The notes under the pieces are model-generated. The model saw only the letters and a list, made by a program, of their open reading frames with translations, searched no databases and had not been told where the DNA came from. From the NCBI GenBank assembly GCA_029204225.1, contig CM055103.1, forward strand, positions 24,180,163-24,244,162: a stretch of DNA of 64,000 nt. The letters are read 5' to 3'. Source of the stretch: Diphasiastrum complanatum. Taxonomy: Eukaryota; Streptophyta; Lycopodiopsida; Lycopodiales; Lycopodiaceae. This document shows, one piece after another, positions 1 through 10,007 of this stretch; the stretch's first letter is position 1, and each line of letters starts with the position of its first letter. Both the position numbers and the translations under genes were made by a program.

Positions 1-434
1 TGAATGTTAGCAATGATCTTTTAAAAGAAGTATCTTCTTGCACATCGGCCAAAGAGGCATGAGATTCATTAAAATCTATTTATGAATTCAATAACACTTC
101 TAGAGTACTCATGATTAGATATCAAATTTTGCAAAGCATGAGGAGAAGTGAGGAAAATGCACAAGATTATGTGCTTAGAATCAAGTTTCTCAACAAAAAG
201 TTAGCCTTTATTGGAGAGAAGATTCAAAATATGGAGTTTTTCAAAGTGATCCTAAATGGCCTAGATGATGAATTCACAAATTTGGTCCAAAGTTTTGCCA
301 TCCAAGACACTATGCCTACAATTGATATTGTACTTGTAGCTGAAGAGTGTAGGATGCTCCATACAAAGGCTTATTTAATCAATTACAATAGATTACTTGG
401 GCAACCAACTAGACATGTTTATCGGACCAGATGA
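1..434 (+). pseudogene. Copia gag fragment, cut by the left edge
   Basis: The frame encodes part of a Copia gag (UBN2-type) capsid domain. It lines up with residues about 70-195 of the Copia-A polyprotein at 9969-13991, including LQSMRRSEENAQDYVLRIK and VLVAEECRMLHT. An in-frame TGA at 60-62 stands where Copia-A has tryptophan (KEAWESLK), so the long open frame starts only at 111. Several residues between TMPTI and VLVAEE are missing. Homology ends near 375 and the rest of the frame is unrelated. No zinc knuckle, protease or LTR follows. It is a dead fragment of a Copia-A relative. The family call is secure; how far it extends to the left is unknown. Confidence 0.85.
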
Positions 435-776
435 GAAAAAATTCAAGCACCTCTTCTACTTCATTTCATCTATTTTTTAGTGCAATGGGCAAGTAAAAGG
501 AAGAATCAACTCCATTGTAGTATAGAGAGGTCAGGAATCGATCCTATGGGGAAGATGTGATCTAAAGGCAAAACTATGCCTTTACGAACGAGGGAGCGAC
601 AATTGTCAAGATGCCTCCACGCTACCCTGTTTCGGAAGATTAAAACTACTAAAAATCTTGGAAAATGAAAGGGGAACTAACCTAAAACTACTCCTACTAC
701 GTCATAGTTGTTTATGGGTGCCATATCCTTAAATGCTCTTGGCCTCTTTGGGTTCCAAGTCTTCAACAAAAGAAAA
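435..776. other. no gene recognised
   Basis: Non-coding. I see no LTR edge, zinc knuckle or conserved frame here. The segment ends exactly where the tandem duplication at 777 begins. Confidence 0.5.
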
Positions 777-1298
777 ATATTTCTACCTATGGTGGCTTAA
801 GGCTTGTGATATGGATCTAACACTTATTGTTGTGAGCTGCAGCCAAGAGAGAAGGAAGAGAAGGGAGACAAACCATGAAGGAGCTTGGAATTTGTTCTTC
901 CTAAGCGCTTTGGTGCTAAAAACTACATAGAAAACCTTTGGCAAGAGAAGATACTACGTATGTCTAGCGATCAAGACATCAAGCATACATAGTAGAGAAG
1001 AAAGCATCAAACATACAACATAAACTCTCACCTCACAACTCTCATATTTCCACCTATGGTGGCTTAAGGCCCGTGATATGGATCTAACACTTATTGTTGT
1101 GAGCTGGAGCCAGAAGGAAGAGAAGGGAGACAAGCCATGAAGGAGCTTGGAATTTGTTCTTCCTAAGCGCTTTGGTGTTAAAAAATGCATAGCAAACCTT
1201 TGGCAAGAGAAGATACTACGTATGTCTAGCGATCAAGGCATCAAGCATACATAGTAGAGAAGCAAGCATCAAACATACATCATAAACTCTCACCTCAC

Positions 1299-1303
<5 letters not shown>
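777..1303. repeat. direct tandem duplication of a ~260-bp unit
   Basis: Unit 1 (777-1043) and unit 2 (1044-1303) lie head to tail without spacer. Both run from ATATTTC(T/C)ACCTATGGTGG to CACCTCACAACTCTC. They differ by scattered substitutions and a few small indels, for example AGCTGCAGCCAAGAGAGAAGG against AGCTGGAGCCAGAAGG. No convincing protein is encoded. Unit 2 ends directly in the (CT)n tract. Confidence 0.9.

Positions 1304-1369
<66 letters not shown>
1301..1369. repeat. (CT)n microsatellite
   Basis: About 69 bp of uninterrupted CT dinucleotides. The tract starts from the ACTCTC that closes the upstream duplicated unit. The arginine/glutamate-rich frame on the other strand is only this repeat translated. 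Confidence 0.98.
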
Positions 1370-1372
<3 letters not shown>

Positions 1373-1534
1373 AGGAGGAAACTCATCTCTTTTCTTACAA
1401 GAATGAAATTTGAGAACATAAAATACAAAGATTTGGCCCTTATATAGTTGGGTCCAAATGAGTTGAGTTGGACATCACGATTGGCTTCGTCATACACTTT
1501 ATAGCCTACAGGTGGAGTTTCAAGCAGTTTGGAG

Positions 1535-2827
1535 ATGACAAACATCGATGAGGCAATTTTGTGCGATGCAAGCAAACTTGATGGGGCTTCTAACTACAAC
1601 ATCTGAAAATTCAAAATGAAGAGCATTTTGACGGAGAAAGAGTTATGGGAGATCGTGGCAGGTATTGAAGTCCGGCTAAATACCACTCCAGGTGATATGA
1701 GGGCCTTTGATAAAAAGGCGCAAAGAGCATTATCCTTGATCAATCTTTCAGTGAAAGACCATGTGATCACTCATATAAGTGATGCCACGACGGCTAGGGG
1801 AGCTTGGGAAGCTCTTAGAATGTAATTTCAAATTACAATCCAGCTTAGGCCATGTTCTTGAAGTCGAGATTGAACGCAGTAAGGATGGAAGAAAGTGAAT
1901 CAGTGAGATCTTTCTTCACCAGGATAAAGGAGCTGAGAGATCAGCTTGTGGCAATTGGAGAACCAATTAGGGACGTTGAATTGGTACATACCACAATGAG
2001 TGTTGTCTCAGAAGGATTACAGATGTTTGTAAGCGGCATTGCTTCGAGGGAGAGGTTGCCTACTTTTGAAGACTTCCACGGAATTATGTTGCATGAAGAG
2101 CAGCATCGCGAAGTGGTGAAGTCAAGGCAAACCCCACAGGAGGATCAAGCCTTGCTTGCTAAAGGCAAGCAGAAAAGATGGAAAAGGATTTCCAAGAAAT
2201 CCAAGGATGATGATGATGAGGGAGAGTCATCATCAAAAGGGAAAAAGAAGAAGAAAGGCAAATGTTACGATTGCGACAAACCGGGTCATTGGGCACACGA
2301 GTGTTACAAGAAGAAAGCGGACATCGGGAAAAGTGACTCAACAAGACAACATTGCCGAAGATGATGGAGAAGATGACGAGACAAGTGTCTTCTCATCGAC
2401 ATTGGCATCCCAGGTTGATGATGGTGCCAGATGGTTCATAGATTCAGGCGCCACAAGGCATATGACCGGGAAACGTGATTGGTTTGAGAAATTCTCACCA
2501 ATCCATGATGGGGATAAGGTCACTCAAGCCAATGGGGAGGAATGCCAAATATAGGGTGTGGGCAATGTATTTATGCAGTTTCCTGATGGTAAAATCAAGA
2601 ACATCCCTAATGTGCTTTATGTTCCTGGACTCAAAAAGAGTTTGCTTTATGTTGGTGTAATGGCAAATCAACATCTTAAGGTTAAATTTGTCAAGGATGG
2701 ATGCCTTATGAGGGATATGAACTACAACCATAAAGTGGTGGCGAAAGGTTATAGAGATAGTAACTGTGGCATTTATAAATTGGATGCTGCAAAACTAGGA
2801 GAATATGGTTTGGCTATCACACTATGA
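1535..2827 (+). pseudogene. Copia gag-protease remnant (second Copia lineage)
   Basis: The likely original start is the ATG at 1535. The frame then reads through KLDGASNYN, a typical Copia gag opening, but hits TGA at 1604-1606 where the family has tryptophan (NYxxW). Next come a gag UBN2-like domain, a lysine-rich stretch, a zinc knuckle CYDCDKPGHWAHEC near 2265-2310, a frameshift near 2340, and an aspartic protease core WFIDSGATRHMT near 2430-2465. The frame stops at 2552 and then resumes with the region that follows protease (NVLYVPGLKKSLL). It ends at 2827. Integrase, reverse transcriptase and RNase H are absent. At least three stops and two frameshifts make it a dead 5' half-element. It differs clearly from the Copia-A, -B and -C gags. 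Confidence 0.88.
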
Positions 2828-2953
2828 AGCCGATTCTTTGCACGAATTGAAATCACGGAACAAGACAATATGATGGCTCTTTAGTCAATCTAAACGGTTC
2901 TTTGACTTCTCCAGAATATGGTTGTAGCTAGATTTAACCTATACCGCACCGAG

Positions 2954-2990
2954 GCTTTGATACCATGTAGAAACAAGGACCGTACATAAC
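2954..2990 (-). other. primer-binding-site remnant and LTR edge (minus strand)
   Basis: On the minus strand 2965-2954 reads TGGTATCAAAGC, one base off the initiator tRNA-Met site used by the other Copia elements here. The plus strand continues from 2966 with TGTAGAAACAAGG, the expected terminal TG...CA edge of an LTR whose body lies to the right. I could not find the far LTR end or a gag that belongs to it. Confidence 0.5.
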
Positions 2991-5900
2991 GAGAGCATAA
3001 CACTCTATAGATTCTAACGCTATCATTCAACAATCATAATCATCAATAAATGCATTAGAAGAACAACATATTGATAAACTAGAAAGAGGCACAAATGACA
3101 CTGCATAGAGGCTAGAGCCATATCGATCCTGTTAATTATAGATAGAGATATTGTTGGCACTGTATAATGTACCAATATTTTGTTGAGCATGTTGAGTTGA
3201 CTCACGTTTTTGTCACAAGATCTAAGATGGGTGCTTATGCTTCATAATTGTTGTCGGTTTGTTGTTGTTAAATACGGTTCCATGTGATTTCATTTTACAT
3301 AATATAAAAATAGAGATGTTCGATAAAGAATCACTTAATGGCCCGAAATTGGACCACACTCCTCTTGGAACTCCGGGCAAACTAGGAAATTGAATTGCTC
3401 TTGAAAACACCTTTAATCTAATACCCATATTGGCACCCAAAAACACAAGAAAACAAAAGAAATTGCATTCGAGAAAACCCAAATGGGAAATCCTAGATCG
3501 CATTCCGAAATGTGAGTTGTATCTTTGTCTAGCATCTTTCAACTAAATCATATGATACATATTGGTAAGATCACCATTCAACTTACTTAAATTGCCGAAC
3601 AACGTCATTCCAAAAACCAACAACCCTAAATACAAAACATCAAACATGAAATTCATGCCATTACCACATTAAGTCTAATAGTATCTATCTAAGGGATGAC
3701 AACACTATTATTTTGTCTCATGTAGGGCCTGTGGTGATCCTGTTTTATCACCTTGTTTATGTCAAAAAAAATTTAGATTAGTGCTTGGAATTCCATAGAA
3801 AACACACTCATAAAATCATAGAAATCTCACAATCCAATCTCCATCACCTGCCACAAACTAGAAACACAGAAACGCACTGCAGTTATAAGCAGCGACATCC
3901 AAGTAAGGTCTGTTATCACGTCTTAAATTCTAGATCTTCTCCATGCAATATGAATTCTTAATGGACCAGTGTTAAATATGTTTTGGTCGGCCTCGCTTCT
4001 CTGGGATAAAAGATAGAATTTGCTACAATTCCAAACCCATGTCTTGATTTTGGGTTCTTCGAAGCTAGAGCCAATTTGCGCCATTGACTAATACGTCTGG
4101 CATGAGAAACAGCTGCGAAATTTTATCTGCAGATCACCTGCCCAGAAAATTTTAGGTGTGATCATGAGCAGTTGAGACCTCAATCAAACCATGAAGTTGC
4201 GGACTTTAGATCACTAATTGCAGTCAACAAGCCACTGTTACAACAACATTAATCTTCATACATCTACCGATATATAAATTTTATCAAATAAATCATCAAT
4301 CTATCTCGGTTGAACCAAACTAAAAGATAATCAACTCTGAAATAGCGTCCGAGTAACAGAATCACTTTCACTATCAGGGTTCAGGATCATCAATTACACC
4401 GTCAGTTGAAACATAAAAATGATGCTTGAGAAGAAGTTACCTCCATAACAAGTGCAGCTTCTCTGGAACAAAAGCTCTTGTTCCTTGCTATCTAATATCG
4501 CTTGGTCTGTAAAGTACACGTCCAACGCGCATGAATGGATTAAACTCTCGAACTGTGCAGTTACATGCTAACAGATTACAATCACAAGACTGATGAATAA
4601 CACCAACTATCCAATTTCCTGGTAAATTTTACAGACTTTTCATCATCATCCTCATCATAAGCAAAAAGTTTATTAAGAAAATGGCTAAAGTGGAAGAACC
4701 AAAGAATCATAAGCGCACACAAAACACCATTTTTCCTCACCAGATTATTCATCTGTGCCTCACAACTAATGTAGGACAATATATATGCAAAATCAGCTGA
4801 AATAATCCGCCATGACCAGGAATTCAGTTGAAAATACCCTTACATACTTGGAGCGAGGAAGAATGCAGGCAATGAATGGGTTGCTCTTTATGGATGTTTG
4901 CAGCTTGACCACATGAAATCTGATTGAAGCTGCTGCAACTCCGATCTGAGCTGAATTTCACGTGCATCCATCATCCAGATCTAGTGATCATCTTTTGGGC
5001 AAATTCTCCATACGTCATCAACTTTGGGTCCAACATTTCTAAGTACAAGAGGAATATCTTGGTGGGCATGTATTCACAAAGGTGAGGACAAGAAATAAGC
5101 ATTTAGTATTAAGGAATGAGCCAGGTAGGTACTCCACTCCTCTATGACTCTTTACCAAGTAGAATGTCATTTGCCCGCAGGCTCACTCCATTGGGTAATG
5201 CATACTACATAGTTGATGCTTTTTCAAATGACCATTATGCATTAGAATCTGCATTTGAAAAACATAGTGAGCGTTTTTAAAGCTGAGCTTTTTTTGCAAG
5301 ACCAGCAATCTAAAAGAAGGGCATAAAATGCAGCAACTATGCATTACATGTTCATAACATGTGAGGAGAAGAATAAGCATTAAAATTTTAGTATCCATAA
5401 TTTATATTCTCTAGGGAGCTACTAGCTCGAGAGTTTACCCACCAAGGAATGGATTTGGGAGTGACCTCTCCACTTGAAATCATGTAAAAAAAAAGATGAC
5501 CCAATGGAAAGGTCATTATCAAAGAAGCCAATCCTTTGTGTCAAAGGTGAGTGAGGTTACCCAAAATGGACTAGGTAGTAGCTGGTTGCTACCAAAAAAT
5601 AGCATCGCCTTTACTTGCAGAGCCATGAGAGTGGTCAGGCAGGTAGAAGCACACTAATTTTAGTAGTGCCCACTAAAGACATATTAGGCTAGAAGGCACC
5701 TTATAGCAGCCTTTTTCTTCTCCAATTATCGTGTACTTCCACATGAGCAAAACTTGCATTCATGCCTACTATCGTAAGTTAGACTTGCTCTCTCTGTCTA
5801 GCTGAAACCGCCTGTGACCCATAAACCCTTCTCTCTCTAAAAATGTGGAAACTGCCTTTCCTTATTTTTCTGTCCCCAAGTTTAGATCACACCTCCACGT

Positions 5901-6759
5901 GGCGACTGTATCTCTTCTTTATGGCATGCCTTATGATTCATGAAATTTTATGAGCACTGTAAAGGCGTCGCTTCTATATCTTCATGTCCCCAAGCCATAA
6001 TGGCTATTCTCCACAAATGAAGGCACTTTTGATATACATGAGTACAAACCTCAAACTAATTCTTTATTATTGAGGAATCAACATATTCTCTAAAGAGTCA
6101 TTCATCATTGGAGGGTTTAGGATATACGAATCATCACATTTCCTAACGAGCTATTTAGGGCTCTTCTAATGAGCTATTTATGGCTCACGACAAGGGAAAA
6201 ACATTTGTAATTGCCTTGAAGAATATTTCTAATTCAAAATAAGTCTTTCAACTGGCATGCCTTCTCAATATTGTCAATAGGGAATGTTTTACAAAACTTA
6301 TGCTCCTAGATAACTAGAAAACTACGAATCATTTTTAGTTTTACCTTTGCATTGATAGCATTAAGATGTTGTGATGTTTTGTCAAAGGTGACATGTCTCT
6401 TTTCGGTGATTTTGAGTTGAAAAATGTCTTTTTTAAATCTCTTAATTGCAAGACCTTTTTTTTTGCTTCCAATTTCGAATTTGCACAACAAAGGTACTTG
6501 CAATCATTCGGATCACTTTGTTTTAGATTCTGATCCACTAGTGGCGCAAATTTTTAAAAAGTATTCATGTTTTTATAAAATAGGATTTGAAGGAGTTTAT
6601 ATGAAAAATGCAAAAGATTAGTTTGATTAACCCTTCTAAATATGTAAATAAGTGGATCCCACACGTGTAGAGGGTGTTTCCATATGTGAAGAATAGGGTT
6701 AGTTCCAATAGGTCCATTTGTCATGATTAGATTAGACTTTTTTTAATCAAGATTCTATG
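2991..6759. other. long non-coding stretch
   Basis: AT-rich and without a frame that looks conserved. The short ORFs here resemble no family I know. One segment (about 3340-3440) resembles 58970-59070: both contain a GGACC(A/G)CACT block followed by CTTTAAT and ATACCCATATTG, so both belong to an unnamed dispersed repeat. The rest could be old intron or intergenic DNA. Confidence 0.5.
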
Positions 6760-7566
6760 TGTTAAAGTCAACAATTCAAGTTCAAATCCAATCAATAGCA
6801 ATAGCAATGAAACTAAAGCCAAAGTAAAGAGAAACACAAAGCATTCATGCTGATATAACCATAAAACACAAATCACATATAGAGCTCCATGGAATCATCA
6901 ATAGAATTGAAAAAACAGGAAGCAAGTCAATACAAAATGGGGATGGAATTCATGTGGATTGAGCACATTAGACCTAGCAAGCTCTATTCTCAAGGCTCAC
7001 ATTCACAAAGAGGAAGATAAGCTTTCTCATATGTAAATGATGATATCTCTTGCCTACTTATAGAGAATTGCTTGACTTAACTAAAAAAAACTATCTGGCC
7101 ATGGTTTGGTGGTACAAAAAAAGAACCCATTTTTCATTGTACCATCGGTAGTACATTTCACTTTTTGGGGATTTGGGAGGGAGCTTGATAGATGCTACCC
7201 ACGAGTTAATGAAATGAAGGCATCCCTAGTAATGATGGGCCCACATAGTCTGTTCAGCTCTAGTGGAATGCTAAACAATAAATCTTTTCTGAGTGCATTT
7301 CTACCCAAAAAAGGTAGTGTCCTTGACAGTCCATGTTGTACCACCAAACAATGCTTTAGCCATCTTGAAGGATAGTTAGCCCCTGTTAAGTCTTATTAAG
7401 TCTTCTTTGGGCCCTTGTTGGCCTATTATCCTTATTTAAGTACTTTGGAAGGTCTAAAGAGAGAACTGCCTTATTGTTAAGGCTAATAGCTCATTTGGGC
7501 CTTGCAAAGCTTACAATGGATATTATATTGCATTGATAAACAACAATGTAATACAAGTACATGACA
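6760..7566 (-). repeat. probable Gypsy 3' LTR (outer end uncertain)
   Basis: On the minus strand the sequence beginning at 7566 is TGTCATGTACTTG, directly after a purine-rich tract (AAGCAAGGGGGGAG). This is the usual junction of a plant Gypsy internal region and its 3' LTR. The outer end is a guess at TGTTAAAG near 6760. No matching 5' LTR was found in the window. A 246-bp inverted-repeat element (7104-7349) lies inside. Confidence 0.4.
7104..7349. mobile_element. MITE-like element with 14-bp perfect inverted ends
   Basis: GTTTGGTGGTACAA at 7104-7117 is the exact reverse complement of TTGTACCACCAAAC at 7336-7349. The 246-bp span has no coding potential. No clean target duplication is visible, so the superfamily cannot be assigned. 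It sits within the presumed Gypsy LTR and therefore inserted later, or is a built-in LTR palindrome. Confidence 0.5.
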
Positions 7567-8028
7567 CTCCCCCCTTGCTTAAACATTTTTGTCCTCAAAA
7601 ATGAAGATGCTTGTTTGATCAACTTCATCACCTCGGTTAAGTAGTCTTGATTAAGGATGTCATGTTAAGCAAGTGGTTGCATCATTATAGATCCAAAGAT
7701 GTTGAATTGAGTCTATTTGTTAGCTTCAAACTACAACCCATGTTCTCATGAAAAAAAATGATGGCCAAAAGGAAAGATTGATGAAGCATCATACTACTTT
7801 TTGGCAACCAATTTGCATGGAATGGACAGAGAGTATCACCACAATATCTTCTTTTGTCTACTTCCTCGACATCATACCATCTTGGATTATCTACCCAATT
7901 TCTTTGGACAGTTCGTGTCTTTGCATTGCATGATTTGGCTCTTCCATTGTATTAAACAATCAATGTTGTTTAATCACCCTGATTAATAAAACTATGATTG
8001 ATCCCTCAACATGACTCGTAGACATAAA
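7567..8028 (-). other. Gypsy internal 3' tail with polypurine tract
   Basis: Read on the minus strand, this short stretch ends in CATTTTTGAGGACAAAAATG and then a G-run polypurine tract (7567-7580) just before the LTR. That is the standard end of plant Gypsy internal regions. It is interpreted as the far flank of the inversion at 8029. Before the inversion it would have continued from the sequence now ending at 16812. Confidence 0.5.
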
Positions 8029-9050
8029 TTGATCCCACTCTTTACATTAAGTTTGATGATGTTGGTATTGTACTTTTACTCATTTATGTAGATGACATCA
8101 TCATTAGTGGAAATAGTGTTGATGGTATTGAAAAAATCAAGATAGATCTATCCTTAGAGTTCAAGATGGTAGATCTAGGGTGTCTTCACTTCATCTTAGG
8201 CATAGAAGTACTTAGAGGGTCTGATTTTATCTTTATAAGTCAAGTAAACTATGCTCAAAGTCTTTTGAAGAAGTTTAAGATGGAAGTATGCAAAAGTGTT
8301 GACACACCAATGGAGCAAGATGTAAAAGTGCCAAATGAAGATGATGAAAGATCCTTCATGGACATCACTTTGTTTAGGCAACTTATAGGTTCCTTAATGT
8401 GGATCACTATAACTAGACCAGATCTTAGCTTTAGTGTATGTAGGTTGAGCCAATCCATGCAAAAGCCATTGAATATCCATTGGAAAAAGGCTAAGAGGAT
8501 TCTAAGATACATCTCGGGTACATTGGATTTTGGGATTCTATATAGAGGAGATGTGATTAACCTTCATGCATTTAGTGATTCAGATTTTGCAGGGGAAAAG
8601 AGGGATAGGAAATCAACAAGTGCCTATTCAACTTTCATAGGAGAAGGTGTGGTTTCATGGCTTTCAAAAAATCAAGAAACTATATCTCTATCTTCAACCG
8701 AGGCCGAGTACAAAGCTTTGACAACCACTACAAAGGAGGTACTTTGGATCAAGAGATTATTGGTGGAACTAAAGATCATGGATTCAGAGGAGGCACCAAT
8801 CATCTACAATGACAATATATCAGCCCAACACCTTGCATCTAACCCAATCTTCCATGCAAGATCTAAGCACATTGAGATATGCCATCACTTTGTGAGAGAA
8901 ATGGTGCAAGCCAAGGAGATTGCTTTGGAGCATGTTCCAAGCAATGAATGTGTAGCTGATCTACTTACTAAACCACTTCAAAAGACACCTTTTATGAAGT
9001 TCAGATCATCACTTGGAGTGATTAGTAAAGCAATGATTGAACCAAGCTAG
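8029..9050 (+). pseudogene. Copia-B pol, RT palm to RNase H (3' part)
   Basis: This is the 3' portion of the Copia-B polyprotein. It starts abruptly inside reverse transcriptase (DPTLYIKF). It contains the RT catalytic box YVDDIIISGN near 8090, the RT tail with VDTPMEQDVKVP, and RNase H with FSDSDFAGEKRDRKSTSA, SSTEAEYKAL, HARSKHIEI and ADLLTKPL. It ends with TAG at 9050. The frame is open throughout; what is missing is everything upstream. The missing gag, protease and integrase lie inverted at 16813-19006, and about 0.4 kb of RT fingers/palm is lost. A polypurine tract and LTR follow at once, so the 3' terminus is authentic. Confidence 0.93.
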
Positions 9051-9055
9051 ATAGT

Positions 9056-9064
9056 GAGGAGGAG
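9056..9064 (+). other. Copia-B polypurine tract
   Basis: GAGGAGGAG lies immediately before the LTR start TGTTAAAAATTC. This is the plus-strand primer position in LTR retrotransposons. Confidence 0.85.
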
Positions 9065-9746
9065 TGTTAAAAATTCACAATTCTAGCTTGACTAGTTTTG
9101 GTCATATGACTTGTAAATAGTTAGATGGTCATGATGTGGCTTGTCACACGTGCCAAATAGCATAGGATTCCATTCATAAGGATGTTCTCAAGTAGACCTA
9201 AGTGTTAGAACCTTTGGAATGAGTCCAAATTATGCTTAGATACAAGGGAGAAAAAATAGGAGCTATTTTTGGTAATTTTTGCATTGTTGAGGGATCTCCA
9301 AGATTCCAACCCTAACTTGGTAGGGATGAAAGATCCACCAAAATTATAATTAGGGATAGGTTTAGGGCTACTCATACCTGCCCAAAACCATGATGGATCA
9401 TGTATATATAGGTGATGATATCTCACCAAAATCAATCAAGCAATTTCATGTTTTTTCTCTCATAATGGTGCAATTGCTCTCTATGTTCATAATTGTTTGA
9501 GTACTTGTGATTACTAATGATTATAGGATTCAATGTAGGTCTGGTGTACAGTACTCAGACTGTGGGAGGCCGTACTTTCACACGTGTGAAGCCTTCTTCA
9601 AGGATTTGGGCCATTTAGTGAGGTTCAAGCATAGATTTTTGATGGATTTTGATGGTTCAACTTGTGCTAATCTTATGAAATCATAATCTATTGTTTCCCT
9701 CATCATTTCAAGTGTTTTAGGATCCTTATTTGCTGTAATTTTTACA
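9065..9746 (+). repeat. Copia-B 3' LTR (682 bp)
   Basis: It runs from TGTTAAAAATTC to GTAATTTTTACA, with inverted TG...CA ends. The reverse complement at 19818-20499 has the same length and differs at only a few positions by eye (at least three substitutions), so the insertion is recent. It carries ACACGTGT near 9580 and GTACAGTACT near 9548, a block shared with other LTRs here. The flank at 9747-9751 is GTGAA, one half of the target duplication. Confidence 0.93.
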
Positions 9747-10007
9747 GTGAAAACCCTAGTCTAGATCCAAGAGTCATGCTTGGTAGGTGCATGGTAGGTA
9801 CAAATCTCATCATAAATCATGGTCTAGATCCTACAAAGTAGGAATCACTACCAAATAGAAACAACCACTCCTCTTGACTCGTGGTAACCTACTTTAGGTG
9901 TGTATGTACAAGTGGCACTTTGGCCATTCAAGTAACCAACAAACAATATTGACAAAATGTACAATATTCTACATGGCTAGATTTGCTAATGTAGGCAATT
10001 TTTCACA
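9747..10007 (-). repeat. Copia-A 3' LTR, inner part (split by Copia-B)
   Basis: These 261 bp match 15049-15309 of the Copia-A 5' LTR with about two differences. The other 426 bp of this LTR lie inverted at 20500-20934. The left edge is exactly the Copia-B insertion point (GTGAA). The right edge (ending TTTTTCACA) abuts the minus-strand polypurine tract TTTGAGGAGGAA. The gag-pol stop codon lies inside this LTR. Confidence 0.93.

Noticed and set aside
1216-1575. ORF with long RERERE stretch
   Set aside because: It is the (CT)n microsatellite translated; the flanks are non-coding duplicated DNA.
7106-7375. 89-codon ORF
   Set aside because: It lies inside the inverted-repeat element and the presumed LTR; no conserved pattern.
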